From: an uncultured Sphingomonadaceae bacterium
GTDB taxonomy: Bacteria; Pseudomonadota; Alphaproteobacteria; Sphingomonadales; Sphingomonadaceae
DNA length: 64,000 bases
Assembly: GCA_947493325.1 (NCBI GenBank)
Contig: CANLQI010000001.1
Location: 1,193,375 to 1,257,374, forward strand
Reading direction: 5' to 3'
A program made the translations under genes and the position numbers. Positions 7,821 through 16,849 of this stretch are shown here, one piece after another. The notes below the pieces were generated by a model. It did no database searches and had not been told where the DNA came from. It saw only the letters and a list, made by a program, of their open reading frames with translations. Every line of letters begins with the position of its first letter. The stretch's first letter is position 1.

Positions 7821-9137
7821 ATGAAACATCTTACGAAAATTGCGGCAGCTGTTTTGGCAATTTCGGTTATTCAATTGCCATGTGCAACAGAAGCTGTCGC
7901 ACAGGAGGAAAATACTGAAAAAGCTTTAGAGCTCTCCCAAGCTTCCGACAGGCTGATTGCCTATTTGCAAGGTGAAGGCGATATTGAAAACGTATTTTCC
8001 GCCGACTTTCTTGCCGCGGTTCCGCCGGATCAGTTCAAAACAACCACGCGGCAGCTGATAGCTCAGTTCGGTCCTGTTGTGGGCATGCGATCAATTACAC
8101 CCCGCGACAGCACCACTGCCACGGTTGAAATCGAATTTGAAAAGGCAATCGGCAATGCCATGATGTCGGTTGAAACGGATGCGCCCTATCTGATCAATGG
8201 CCTGCAACTTGTCGGTTTTGACAGCAAAGATGACAGCTATAACAAAGTGAAGACAGATTTCGAAGCATTGCCGGGTAAAGCGGGCTTTCTGGTGGCAAGG
8301 ATAAGCGATACGGGCATGGAAGAAGTTGCAAGCCGCAATATGGACGCCCAATTCGGCATTGGCTCGACATTCAAGCTTTACGTCCTCGCGGAGCTTGCAG
8401 CGCAGGTGCAGGATGGCAAACGCGAATGGAGTGATGTAGTCACAGTAGACCAGAAATCATTCCCGTCCGGAATAACGCAAAACTGGCCGGACAGCGCTCC
8501 GGTCACATTACAGACACTCGCCACCTTGATGATTTCCATCAGCGATAATACGGCCACCGATGTGCTGATCCGCACGCTGGGCCGTGATAATATTGCCAGA
8601 CGTTTGAAGGCCATCGGACATGATGATCCTGACAGGACTTTACCGTTTTTGACAACAGTCGAGGCCTTCGGACTCAAACAGGATGATCAGGAAAAGCTAC
8701 GCAGGCAATTTCTGGAAGCCAGCGAAATAGAGCAGGCAAAGATCCTTGAGGATGCGAAAGACAGCCTGATCGTCGAGAACATCAATATTGAACAGCTTGC
8801 AGGTACTACGCCCATGTTCATTGAAGAAATTGAGTGGTTCGCATCCCCGAACGATTCCGCAAAATTGATGGATTATTTGCGCAAACAGAATGATCCCACA
8901 GCACTCGCCATCATGGGCGTGAATGGCGGATTGCCCGAAATTAACGCAGCGCAATGGGATTATATTGGTTTCAAGGGCGGGTCTGAGCCCGGAGTTGTCA
9001 GCCTGAATTATCTTTTACGGGCAAAAGATGGCGACTGGTACGCCGTTACCGGCAGCTGGAACAATCCCGCGGCAGCGGTGGAGACACAGACTTTTGCAAC
9101 TTTGATGGCAAGATTGACATCACTGGCCGCCAAATAG
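7821..9137 (+). CDS. Secreted serine hydrolase, class A beta-lactamase fold
   Basis: A signal peptide (MKHLTKIAAAVLAISVIQL, with likely cleavage after AVA near residue 27) directs export. Residues about 40-135 resemble the NTF2-like domain often placed before such hydrolases. The catalytic domain has all three serine beta-lactamase/penicillin-binding signatures: STFK at about 182-185, SDN in SISDNTATD, and KGG in GFKGGSEPG. The family includes class A beta-lactamases, but the divergent spacing and the extra domain do not prove antibiotic hydrolysis; a peptidoglycan-related or esterase role is equally possible. GGAGG at 7811-7815 fixes the start at ATG 7821. It is the third gene of the ECF sigma unit and probably under its control. 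Confidence 0.88.
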   Translation: MKHLTKIAAAVLAISVIQLPCATEAVAQEENTEKALELSQASDRLIAYLQGEGDIENVFSADFLAAVPPDQFKTTTRQLIAQFGPVVGMRSITPRDSTTATVEIEFEKAIGNAMMSVETDAPYLINGLQLVGFDSKDDSYNKVKTDFEALPGKAGFLVARISDTGMEEVASRNMDAQFGIGSTFKLYVLAELAAQVQDGKREWSDVVTVDQKSFPSGITQNWPDSAPVTLQTLATLMISISDNTATDVLIRTLGRDNIARRLKAIGHDDPDRTLPFLTTVEAFGLKQDDQEKLRRQFLEASEIEQAKILEDAKDSLIVENINIEQLAGTTPMFIEEIEWFASPNDSAKLMDYLRKQNDPTALAIMGVNGGLPEINAAQWDYIGFKGGSEPGVVSLNYLLRAKDGDWYAVTGSWNNPAAAVETQTFATLMARLTSLAAK

Positions 9138-9138
9138 C

Positions 9139-11196
9139 TCATCCGCTTCTAAGCAGCATGGCTCCCACATCGCGTTCAAACAGGTAAAGCGCAATACGCG
9201 CCGCCTGTCCGCGTTCGCTGTCCAGTCCGCCATCGCGGTCGATCAGCAACCGCGCGTCATCGTTGGCGGTTGGCGCGAACCTGACCACCTGTTCGGCGCT
9301 GGCGGTGCGGAATGCATTGTCGCCGGACTGGCGCGTGCCGAGCACCTCGCCACCTCCGCGCAACCGCAGATCTTCTTCGGCCAGATGGAAACCGTCTTGC
9401 GATCCCCGCATCAACGCAAGCCGCTCACGTGCCGTTTCACTCAGACCATTGCCGCGCAGCAACAGGCATACGGACTTATCACTCCCCCGCCCCACGCGTC
9501 CGCGCAATTGGTGTAGCTGCGCAAGACCGAAACGTTCAGCGGCTTCGATAATCATAAGTGTGGAATTTGGCACATCAACACCCACTTCAATCACGGTGGT
9601 GGATACTAGCACGGCGATTTTGCCGCTGACAAAATCCTCCATCACCGCATCTTTGAGCTCCGGCTTCATCTGCCCATGCACCAGCCCGACCTTCTCGCCA
9701 AAGCGGGCCTTGAGCTGCGCGGCACGCTCTTCCGCCGCGGCGAGATCACTGCTCTCGCTCTCCGCCACTAACGGACATACCCAATAGGCCTGCCCATCTT
9801 TTTCAATATGCCTGGCGAGGCCAGCGATCACTTCATCCAAACGTTCTCCGGATATAACCCGTGTATCAATCGGCTGACGCCCCGGCGGCAGTTCATCGAG
9901 GCGCGATACGTCCATCTCGCCATATTGGCTGAGCGTCAAGGTGCGCGGGATTGGCGTTGCCGTCATCGCCAGGAAATGCGGTGTCATGCGTCCTTTTTTG
10001 GACAGCATCAGCCGCTGGCTCACGCCGAAACGGTGCTGCTCGTCAATGATTGTCAGCGCCAGATCCTTATACTGCACCGCTTCCTGAAAAATCGCATGCG
10101 TGCCTATCACGATATGGATGGAACCATCGGCAATGCCCATCAATGTCGCCTCACGCGCCTTGCCCTTGTCCCGTCCTGTCAGGATAGCAACGTTGACCGG
10201 CAGGCCTTGTAGCAGTCTGGAAATGCTTTCGTAATGCTGCCGCGCCAATATTTCGGTGGGTGCGAGCAAAGCGCCCTGCTTGCCGCATTCCACCGCCGCC
10301 AGCAGCGCCATCACGGCAACAATTGTCTTGCCTGAGCCGACATCCCCCTGCAGCAGGCGGAGCATGGGTGCCTCCTGCTCCAGATCGCCCTGTATCTCTC
10401 CAATCGCGCGTTTCTGTGCGCCGGTCAGTTCAAAAGGCAGCGGTAGAGCATCACGCAAACTGCCATCACCTGTCAGAGGCGTACCTTTTCTGCCGCGGTT
10501 GGCCGCACGCACCAGCATCAAAGCCAGCTGGTTCGCAAAAATTTCGTCATAGGCAAGCCGGTCACGGGCCCGCTCGTTTTTTCCGCCATGCGCCAGGGCA
10601 AGCGCATCATTCCAGCTCGGCCAACCATGTTTTTTCATCAGGCTGGGTTCAATCCATTCGGGCAGGTCCGGCGTTTCCGCCATGGCATTTGCGATAAGGC
10701 CCGCAAGACGTTTCTGGGTCATGCCATCGGCCAATGAATATATCGGTTCGCTGGTCTCTATCTGCTCGGCTTCACCAGGTTTCACCACATGGTCGGGGTG
10801 CACCATTTGCAAAGTCTCGCCATAAATTTCGAGCTTGCCGGCAATTATCTTCTTTTCATCAAGTGGCAATTGTTTGCGCGCCCAGCCTGTATTGCGGCCA
10901 AAATAAATCAGCGAGATATGATTGCCGATCGCGTCCATTGCCTGCACACGGTAAGGGCCACGATTATACGCAGATTTATATTCAACGGGCAGAATTTCCA
11001 GGATTATATGCTCGCCCGGCTCTGCCTGGTCGAGATTTTCAATCTGTTTGCGTTCTACAAAACCCGTGGGTAGATGATAGATAAAATCACGCACCCGCCC
11101 AAGCCCGAGCCGCTCCAACGGCTTGGACAATTTGGGACCCACCCCTTTCAGGCTCTCCGCATTGGCGAATAATGGATTGAGTATCGTCGGTCGCAT
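9139..11196 (-). CDS. recG: ATP-dependent DNA helicase RecG
   Basis: RecG remodels stalled replication forks and branch-migrates Holliday junctions. The N-terminal wedge/OB region (about 1-200) begins LFANAESLKGVGPKLSKPLERLG. The superfamily 2 helicase core carries Walker A GDVGSGKT, the DExH box IIDEQHRFG, MTATPIPRTL, and RGRVGRG in motif VI. The open frame runs upstream to 11355, but family alignment of the N-terminus and divergence from sdhE favour ATG 11196 (685 aa). The 3' end abuts the serine hydrolase convergently with a single base between them. Confidence 0.95.
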   Translation of the reverse strand: MRPTILNPLFANAESLKGVGPKLSKPLERLGLGRVRDFIYHLPTGFVERKQIENLDQAEPGEHIILEILPVEYKSAYNRGPYRVQAMDAIGNHISLIYFGRNTGWARKQLPLDEKKIIAGKLEIYGETLQMVHPDHVVKPGEAEQIETSEPIYSLADGMTQKRLAGLIANAMAETPDLPEWIEPSLMKKHGWPSWNDALALAHGGKNERARDRLAYDEIFANQLALMLVRAANRGRKGTPLTGDGSLRDALPLPFELTGAQKRAIGEIQGDLEQEAPMLRLLQGDVGSGKTIVAVMALLAAVECGKQGALLAPTEILARQHYESISRLLQGLPVNVAILTGRDKGKAREATLMGIADGSIHIVIGTHAIFQEAVQYKDLALTIIDEQHRFGVSQRLMLSKKGRMTPHFLAMTATPIPRTLTLSQYGEMDVSRLDELPPGRQPIDTRVISGERLDEVIAGLARHIEKDGQAYWVCPLVAESESSDLAAAEERAAQLKARFGEKVGLVHGQMKPELKDAVMEDFVSGKIAVLVSTTVIEVGVDVPNSTLMIIEAAERFGLAQLHQLRGRVGRGSDKSVCLLLRGNGLSETARERLALMRGSQDGFHLAEEDLRLRGGGEVLGTRQSGDNAFRTASAEQVVRFAPTANDDARLLIDRDGGLDSERGQAARIALYLFERDVGAMLLRSG

Positions 11197-11257
11197 GGCT
11201 ATCGAACCTGATATGCGCATGTTGGACCCGCAACAAGCCCTGCCATGCGATTTACAT

Positions 11258-11545
11258 ATGGATTTTGACCGGAGAATTAACGTGGACCGCGAAACTGAGC
11301 TCAAGAAACTGCATTTTCGCGCCTGGCATCGCGGTACGCGTGAGGCTGATTTCATGATCGGCGGCTTTCTGGACCGCTACGGTGCGTCATGGAATGCAGA
11401 ACAGATAGCCTGGTTTGACGAGCTGCTGAAACATGATGATGTCGATATCATGGCCTGGGCGATTGGCACGCAGCCCGTGCCGCAGGAATTTGCGGGCGAG
11501 ATGATGACTATGATGCAGAAACTCGACTATATCGAAACCACCTGA
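11258..11545 (+). CDS. sdhE: FAD assembly factor SdhE (succinate dehydrogenase assembly factor 2)
   Basis: The 95-residue protein promotes covalent attachment of FAD to SdhA. The family core is present: ELKKLHFRAWHRGTREADFMIGGF, with the conserved RGxxE flavinylation motif, then DELLKHDDVDIMAWA. I chose ATG 11258; the frame is open to 11123 but that part overlaps the divergent recG start and adds no family sequence. mfd follows 18 bp later and is probably co-transcribed. The recG-sdhE-mfd arrangement is common in alphaproteobacteria. Confidence 0.92.
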   Translation: MDFDRRINVDRETELKKLHFRAWHRGTREADFMIGGFLDRYGASWNAEQIAWFDELLKHDDVDIMAWAIGTQPVPQEFAGEMMTMMQKLDYIETT

Positions 11546-11563
11546 AAGCCCGGCCAGCCAGCA

Positions 11564-14500
11564 ATGAGTGATATCCAGAAAATCCTGGGCGCAAAGACGC
11601 CGCTTACACTTGCCGCCGTGGGCGATGGTGCTTTACCGCTCGTGCTGTCCGATATCGCCCGCGTGTCAAAAGGGCGCACTGTCTATATCGCGCCCGATGA
11701 TGCGATGATGCAGGCGGTTGCGGACGCTGCTGAATATTTTGCGCCTGAACTGAAAACTATTCTGCTGCCTGCGTGGGATTGCCTGCCTTACGACCGTGCC
11801 TCGCCGACACTTTCGATCAGCGCACAGCGACTGGCGGCATTGTTTGAATTGCAGGATAAACCAGAGCAGCGGGCATTGGTGATAACCACCGTCAACGCAG
11901 TAACGCAGCGCATGCTGACACCGTTCCGGATGCGGCAAGGTACATTGAAGCTCGCATCGGGTGTGATAATTGACCGCGATGAACTGACGGCTATTCTCCA
12001 CCGACAGGGTTATGTACGGACCGATACTGTTGCCGACTCAGGCGAATTTGCGATACGCGGCAATCTTGTTGATCTCACGCCTTCGGGCCTTGATTTCGGC
12101 TTGCGTCTTGATTTTTTTGGCGATGAAATTGAAACGTTGCGCGCTTTTGATGTCTCGACACAGCGCTCGATCAAAAAGCTCGACAAGCACCTGCTGCTCC
12201 CTGCTTCCGAAGCGCTATTGGACGCGGATAATATCAAGCGCTTTCGCAGCAATTACCGTACGATTTTTGGCGCTGAAAGCACCACAGATCCACTTTACCA
12301 GGCCATTTCAGAGGGGCGCCGCCTTGCCGGTATGGAGCATTGGCTTCCTTTGATGGAAGAGAAGATGGCAACGCTGTTCGACTATCTGGGACCGGATGAT
12401 ATCATTACCCGCCATGCCGCCAATAAAGCGGCGTCCGAGCAGCGTTTCGAAGCCATTGCCGACTATCATGCCAACCGCCGCGAAGCGCTTGAAAATGGCG
12501 CAGGCGGCTACCGTCCCATAGAACCGGAAAAGCTATATCTTTCGCAGCAGGAATATCTGGACACGCTGGAAAGCCGCAAAGCGCACAGGTTCAGCAGATT
12601 TGACGAACCTGAATCCGACACTGTCTTGCATTTCGGTTTCGGGAGTAGCCGGTCTTTCGCCCCTGAACGTGCACGAGGCGCCAATGTCTATGAGGCCGTC
12701 ACCGGCCATATCACGGGCAATGACCGGAAAACCATTATCGCCAGCTATAGTGCTGGTGCACGCGACCGGCTTGCCGGATTGTTGCAGGAACACGGGCTTG
12801 CCAAACCTGCTGTTGCGGAGAGCTGGCAGGAAGCACAGGCGCTGGCCGCCAATCATGATGCTGCGCTCACGGTGCTGCCGCTGGAAAACGGATTTGCGAC
12901 TGACACGCTCGAACTGCTTACGGAGCAGGACATATTGGGCGACCGCCTTATCAAGCGCAAACGCCGCAAAAAAGATGCAGAGGCCTTTTTATCCGAGCTT
13001 TCGGCAATGTCCGAAGGCGATCTGGTCGTGCATATGGAGCATGGCATTGGCCGCTATGACGGGTTGATGTCGATTCCTGTGGGCAAAAGTCCGCATGACT
13101 GTGTCGCGCTAACTTATGCAGGCGGCGACAAATTATACGTTCCGGTTGAAAATATCGATGTGCTAAGCCGCTATGGCAGCGAAAGCGATAGCGTCACACT
13201 CGACAAGCTGGGCGGTGAAGCATGGCAGCGGCGCAAGTCGAAAATGAAGGAACGTATCCGTGCAATCGCCGGAGAGCTCCTGAAAACAGCCGCTGCCCGC
13301 GCGCTGAACGCCGCTGAGCGTGCGAGCATAGAACCCAATCTCTATGCCAGCTTTGCCGACCGCTTCCCCTATCAGGAAACCGAGGACCAGGAACGCGTTA
13401 TCGGCGAAGTGCTTGATGATTTGGCCTCGGGCAAGCCCATGGACCGGCTGGTGTGCGGCGATGTCGGCTTTGGCAAAACCGAAGTGGCTATGCGCGCCGC
13501 TTTTGTCGCAGCCATGTCCGGCATGCAGGTGGCAATCATCGCCCCGACCACATTGCTTGCAAGGCAGCATTACAGCAATTTTGTCGAACGCTTCAAAGGA
13601 TTTCCGCTCAATATCGGGCGCTTGTCCCGTCTGGTCCCCACTGCGGAGGCCAAACGCACGAAAGAAGGCATGGCGGATGGCACAATTGACATCTGCATCG
13701 GCACCCATGCCCTGCTCGCCAAGACCATCAACTTCAAGTATCTGGGCCTGGTGATCGTGGACGAAGAACAGCGTTTCGGCGTCGTGCACAAGGAACGGCT
13801 GAAAGCGCTTAAGAATAACGTGCATATGCTGACTCTGACAGCAACGCCCATCCCGCGCACTTTGCAAATGGCAATGACAGGGCTGCGCGAACTGTCCGTA
13901 ATACAGACACCCCCTGTCGACCGACTCGCCATCCGCACTTACGTGATGCCATGGGACCAGATGGTGATCCGCGAAGCATTGCTGCGCGAACATTATCGCG
14001 GCGGACAAAGTTTTTTCGTGGTGCCGCGCATATCCGACATGACACAAATTCAGGACTTCCTGAAAGCGTATGTGCCTGAGATCAAGGTGGTCAGCGCGCA
14101 TGGCCAGATGACCCCGACCGAAGTCGAGGAACGTATGTCCGCCTTTTATGACCGCAAATTCGATGTGCTGCTGTCGACTACTATTGTCGAAAGCGGGCTT
14201 GATATTCCGAGCGCCAATACACTTATCATCCACCGCGCCGATCGTTTTGGGCTTGCCCAGCTTTATCAGCTGCGAGGACGTGTCGGACGCTCCAAAACGC
14301 GTGCTTATGCCTATTTCACTGTGCCGGAAAACCGGGTTCTTACCGAGACAGCCGACAAGCGGCTCAAGGTGCTGGGTGATCTCGACAGTCTGGGCGCAGG
14401 GTTCCAACTGGCCAGCCATGACCTAGATATCCGCGGTGCCGGCAACCTGGTCGGTGACGAACAATCCGGGCATATTCGCGAGGTCGGCTTCGAACTCTAT

Positions 14501-15028
14501 CAGTCAATGCTGGAAGATGCGATACTCGAAGCCAAGGCCGGGCAGGCAGGCCTCAAACCGCATACAGAGGCATTTTCACCGCAGATTTCCGTCGATGCGC
14601 CGATCATGATCCCCGAGGATTATGTGCCTGATCTGGCTGTCCGTATGGCGCTCTACCGGCGCATGAATGACCTGCCCGACAAGGCCGCAATCGAAGGTTT
14701 TGCCGCCGAAATGATTGACCGCTTTGGCGATCTGCCGGATGCCACTACCAACCTGCTTAAGATTATAGAAATCAAGCAGAACGCGATTATCGCCTCCATC
14801 TCAAAAATCGATGTGGGGCCGCGCGGCGCGCTGGTAACATTCCATAAAGACCATTTTCCCAATCCCGAAGGACTGCTGCGCTATGTGGATCGGCTAAATG
14901 GTGTCGCTAAATTGCGGCCGGATATGAAACTGATGATAAACCGTGTTTGGAACGATCCAAAAAGCCGCCTCAACGGCCTTATTCAGCTGTCGAAAGGTCT
15001 TGCCGGAATTATCCTGAAACAGAAATAG
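11564..15028 (+). CDS. mfd: Transcription-repair coupling factor Mfd
   Basis: Mfd pushes stalled RNA polymerase off damaged DNA and recruits UvrA. The 1154 residues carry, in order, a UvrB-like N-terminal module (AWDCLPYDRASPT, RGNLVDLTPSG), the RNA-polymerase-interacting CarD-like domain (EGDLVVHMEHGIGRYDG), a RecG-like helicase core (Walker A GDVGFGKTEVAMRA, DExx box VDEEQRFGV, LTATPIPRTLQMA, RGRVGRSKTRAY) and the C-terminal TRCF domain after about 1000. The length is normal. It converges on the EAL-domain gene with three bases between stops. Confidence 0.97.
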   Translation: MSDIQKILGAKTPLTLAAVGDGALPLVLSDIARVSKGRTVYIAPDDAMMQAVADAAEYFAPELKTILLPAWDCLPYDRASPTLSISAQRLAALFELQDKPEQRALVITTVNAVTQRMLTPFRMRQGTLKLASGVIIDRDELTAILHRQGYVRTDTVADSGEFAIRGNLVDLTPSGLDFGLRLDFFGDEIETLRAFDVSTQRSIKKLDKHLLLPASEALLDADNIKRFRSNYRTIFGAESTTDPLYQAISEGRRLAGMEHWLPLMEEKMATLFDYLGPDDIITRHAANKAASEQRFEAIADYHANRREALENGAGGYRPIEPEKLYLSQQEYLDTLESRKAHRFSRFDEPESDTVLHFGFGSSRSFAPERARGANVYEAVTGHITGNDRKTIIASYSAGARDRLAGLLQEHGLAKPAVAESWQEAQALAANHDAALTVLPLENGFATDTLELLTEQDILGDRLIKRKRRKKDAEAFLSELSAMSEGDLVVHMEHGIGRYDGLMSIPVGKSPHDCVALTYAGGDKLYVPVENIDVLSRYGSESDSVTLDKLGGEAWQRRKSKMKERIRAIAGELLKTAAARALNAAERASIEPNLYASFADRFPYQETEDQERVIGEVLDDLASGKPMDRLVCGDVGFGKTEVAMRAAFVAAMSGMQVAIIAPTTLLARQHYSNFVERFKGFPLNIGRLSRLVPTAEAKRTKEGMADGTIDICIGTHALLAKTINFKYLGLVIVDEEQRFGVVHKERLKALKNNVHMLTLTATPIPRTLQMAMTGLRELSVIQTPPVDRLAIRTYVMPWDQMVIREALLREHYRGGQSFFVVPRISDMTQIQDFLKAYVPEIKVVSAHGQMTPTEVEERMSAFYDRKFDVLLSTTIVESGLDIPSANTLIIHRADRFGLAQLYQLRGRVGRSKTRAYAYFTVPENRVLTETADKRLKVLGDLDSLGAGFQLASHDLDIRGAGNLVGDEQSGHIREVGFELYQSMLEDAILEAKAGQAGLKPHTEAFSPQISVDAPIMIPEDYVPDLAVRMALYRRMNDLPDKAAIEGFAAEMIDRFGDLPDATTNLLKIIEIKQNAIIASISKIDVGPRGALVTFHKDHFPNPEGLLRYVDRLNGVAKLRPDMKLMINRVWNDPKSRLNGLIQLSKGLAGIILKQK

Positions 15029-15031
15029 CCA

Positions 15032-16624
15032 TCAAACGTGCGCCAGCGCGAATTTTTCGAATTCTTTTGGAGACAGCGCGCGGGCTTTCAGAAAGCCCTG
15101 ATAATATTGGCATCCCTCATCCTGCAAAACCGCCAGTTGCCGATCTGTTTCAACGCCTTCTGCGACTATTTCAAGATCAAGCGATTGCGCCAGCGCGATG
15201 ATGCTGCGCACGATCACCCTGCTCCGCATACCGCCCGCAACATCGCGGACCATCGCATGGTCAAGCTTGATATAATCGAGCGGCAGCGATTTCAGGTAAA
15301 GGAAGTTGGCATAGCCTGTCCCGAAATCGTCAATCGCAATTCGGATAGCTTGATCACGTAATTTTGTCAGTAGTGCCGAAGCCCCCTGCAAATTATCAAT
15401 GAGTGCGGATTCAGTAATTTCCAGCGTCAGCCGTTCCGCATCAAAACCTGTATCTGCCAGTCCTTCCATTTGCGTTTTCAGGAATTCGGCTGAAGCAAGC
15501 TCCTGCGCCGTGACATTGACCGCGAGCCGTAAATGCGGCAACGCAGCGGGCCAGCGCGCCGCATATTGCATTGCCAGCGTACCAATATGCGCCGACAGAT
15601 GCTCGGTAAAATCCGCGCGCTCGGCCAATGCAAACAGCACTGATGCGCTTATCGGGCCGAATTTGTGATGACGCCAATATGCCAGAGCTTCCGCACCCAT
15701 CAGAACATTGCTGCCAATGGCAAATTGCGGTTGAAAGCGCACCTTGATCTGACCACGCTCAATCGCATTCATAAGGTCGGATTCAAGTTGATAAGCTCCG
15801 TTTGTTGCATGAGCATCGGCATGGTTGCTCCATGCAATGGGGCTTCCGCCTTTTTTCTGATTTCCTTCCAGTATGGATATCAATCTGGTCCAAAATGATT
15901 GTGCATCCTCTCCTTGCTGCATTTGCGTCAATACGGCCTTTACATTCACGCGCACGGCCTGATTTCTGACAGCGATAGGTTTGGAGATAATTTCCAGCAA
16001 TTCCTCTGTCACAAACTGCCAATGGTACCTGTCCATGGCTATATGCGTGGCAATCAGGAAATCGCATCCGCCGATTCTGGCTACAAGCGAATTTTCGCCA
16101 AGAGTTTCATGTACGAATGTCCGAATACGCTGTGCGACAGTGGCTAATATGCCGTCGCCAGTTTCTTTGCCAAACGCCGTATTCACGGCTTCAAACCGCC
16201 GCAGACTGACTATTGCAGCAGAGATGTTTTCTCTTGGCCAATGGCGCAATTTTTCCTCGGCTTCCGTAGCTTTATCAAGACCGGTCAGCCTATCTTTTCC
16301 GCCATCTCTGCTTTGACAGCGCGCATAACCTGCAAGCCATGCGTTGATGGCTAGCAACTTCGCCTCAAGCAAGGCTTCATCAAACGGTGCAGGAAGAATA
16401 TGCGTCGCATATATTTTGCTGGCGGCGGCAAGCGATGCTTTACTGTCTGCATCTACAATCGCCAATACCGCTGCGGGCTTTAAGGATAACTGTTCTAAAA
16501 GAGCAGCATCTTTCAGACCCTTGCTGATATCGATTATACAGCAATAATCTGAATCATGATCTGAAACTGCAGCGCGAAAACCCAGTTTTTCTATCTGCTT
16601 CTCAAGCTCTTTGGCCCGTCCCAA
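15032..16624 (-). CDS. EAL-domain protein with degenerate GGDEF and N-terminal receiver-like domain
   Basis: Domains in order are a receiver-like segment without obvious phospho-acceptor geometry (about 1-95), a GGDEF domain whose signature reads GGCDF (185-189), so cyclase activity is unlikely, and an EAL domain (about 285-525). Most phosphodiesterase residues are visible in the EAL domain: EAL at 312-314, NVTAQEL, LEITES, IDDFGTGYANF, YIKLDH, VAEGVET and YYQGF. The arginine of ExLxR is replaced by tyrosine (EALAY). It may hydrolyse or merely bind cyclic di-GMP. The start is uncertain: TTG 16624 is the first usual codon, yet the frame stays open about 23 codons further upstream and includes coding-like sequence. 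No membrane segment is seen. Confidence 0.87.
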   Translation of the reverse strand: MGRAKELEKQIEKLGFRAAVSDHDSDYCCIIDISKGLKDAALLEQLSLKPAAVLAIVDADSKASLAAASKIYATHILPAPFDEALLEAKLLAINAWLAGYARCQSRDGGKDRLTGLDKATEAEEKLRHWPRENISAAIVSLRRFEAVNTAFGKETGDGILATVAQRIRTFVHETLGENSLVARIGGCDFLIATHIAMDRYHWQFVTEELLEIISKPIAVRNQAVRVNVKAVLTQMQQGEDAQSFWTRLISILEGNQKKGGSPIAWSNHADAHATNGAYQLESDLMNAIERGQIKVRFQPQFAIGSNVLMGAEALAYWRHHKFGPISASVLFALAERADFTEHLSAHIGTLAMQYAARWPAALPHLRLAVNVTAQELASAEFLKTQMEGLADTGFDAERLTLEITESALIDNLQGASALLTKLRDQAIRIAIDDFGTGYANFLYLKSLPLDYIKLDHAMVRDVAGGMRSRVIVRSIIALAQSLDLEIVAEGVETDRQLAVLQDEGCQYYQGFLKARALSPKEFEKFALAHV

Positions 16625-16773
16625 AGCCTTGAAAACACCGGATATGGGAATTTCCTGCTTTTCTTTTGAGGATATTAAAATGGTATGTCCCCATTATTCT
16701 TTGACGCGAATGAACGAGCTTAGCCATAAAACCTTCTCATTACGCCGCGTACCTCATTTATGCGTCATTGCCA

Positions 16774-16787
16774 TGTGATGCATCACA
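16774..16787. promoter_or_regulatory. 14-bp perfect palindrome between EAL gene and nadK
   Basis: TGTGATGCATCACA is a perfect dyad in the divergent intergenic region, about 62 bp before the nadK start. Such a dyad can be a dimeric regulator site. Its half-site spacing does not fit CRP (which needs six central bases), so no regulator is assigned. Confidence 0.35.
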
Positions 16788-16849
16788 GCATATCATTATA
16801 TCTGCTTTAGCAAAGCGCATCATGATATTTATTCAGAGGCCGATAGCAT

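Noticed and set aside
13163-14419. 418-codon open frame antisense to mfd
   Set aside because: It lies wholly inside the certain mfd coding region, has no family features and is explained by codon bias of mfd in the opposite phase.
16774-16787. CRP/FNR binding site
   Set aside because: The half-sites are four bases apart rather than the six of CRP, and do not fit the TTGAT-N4-ATCAA of FNR-type regulators.
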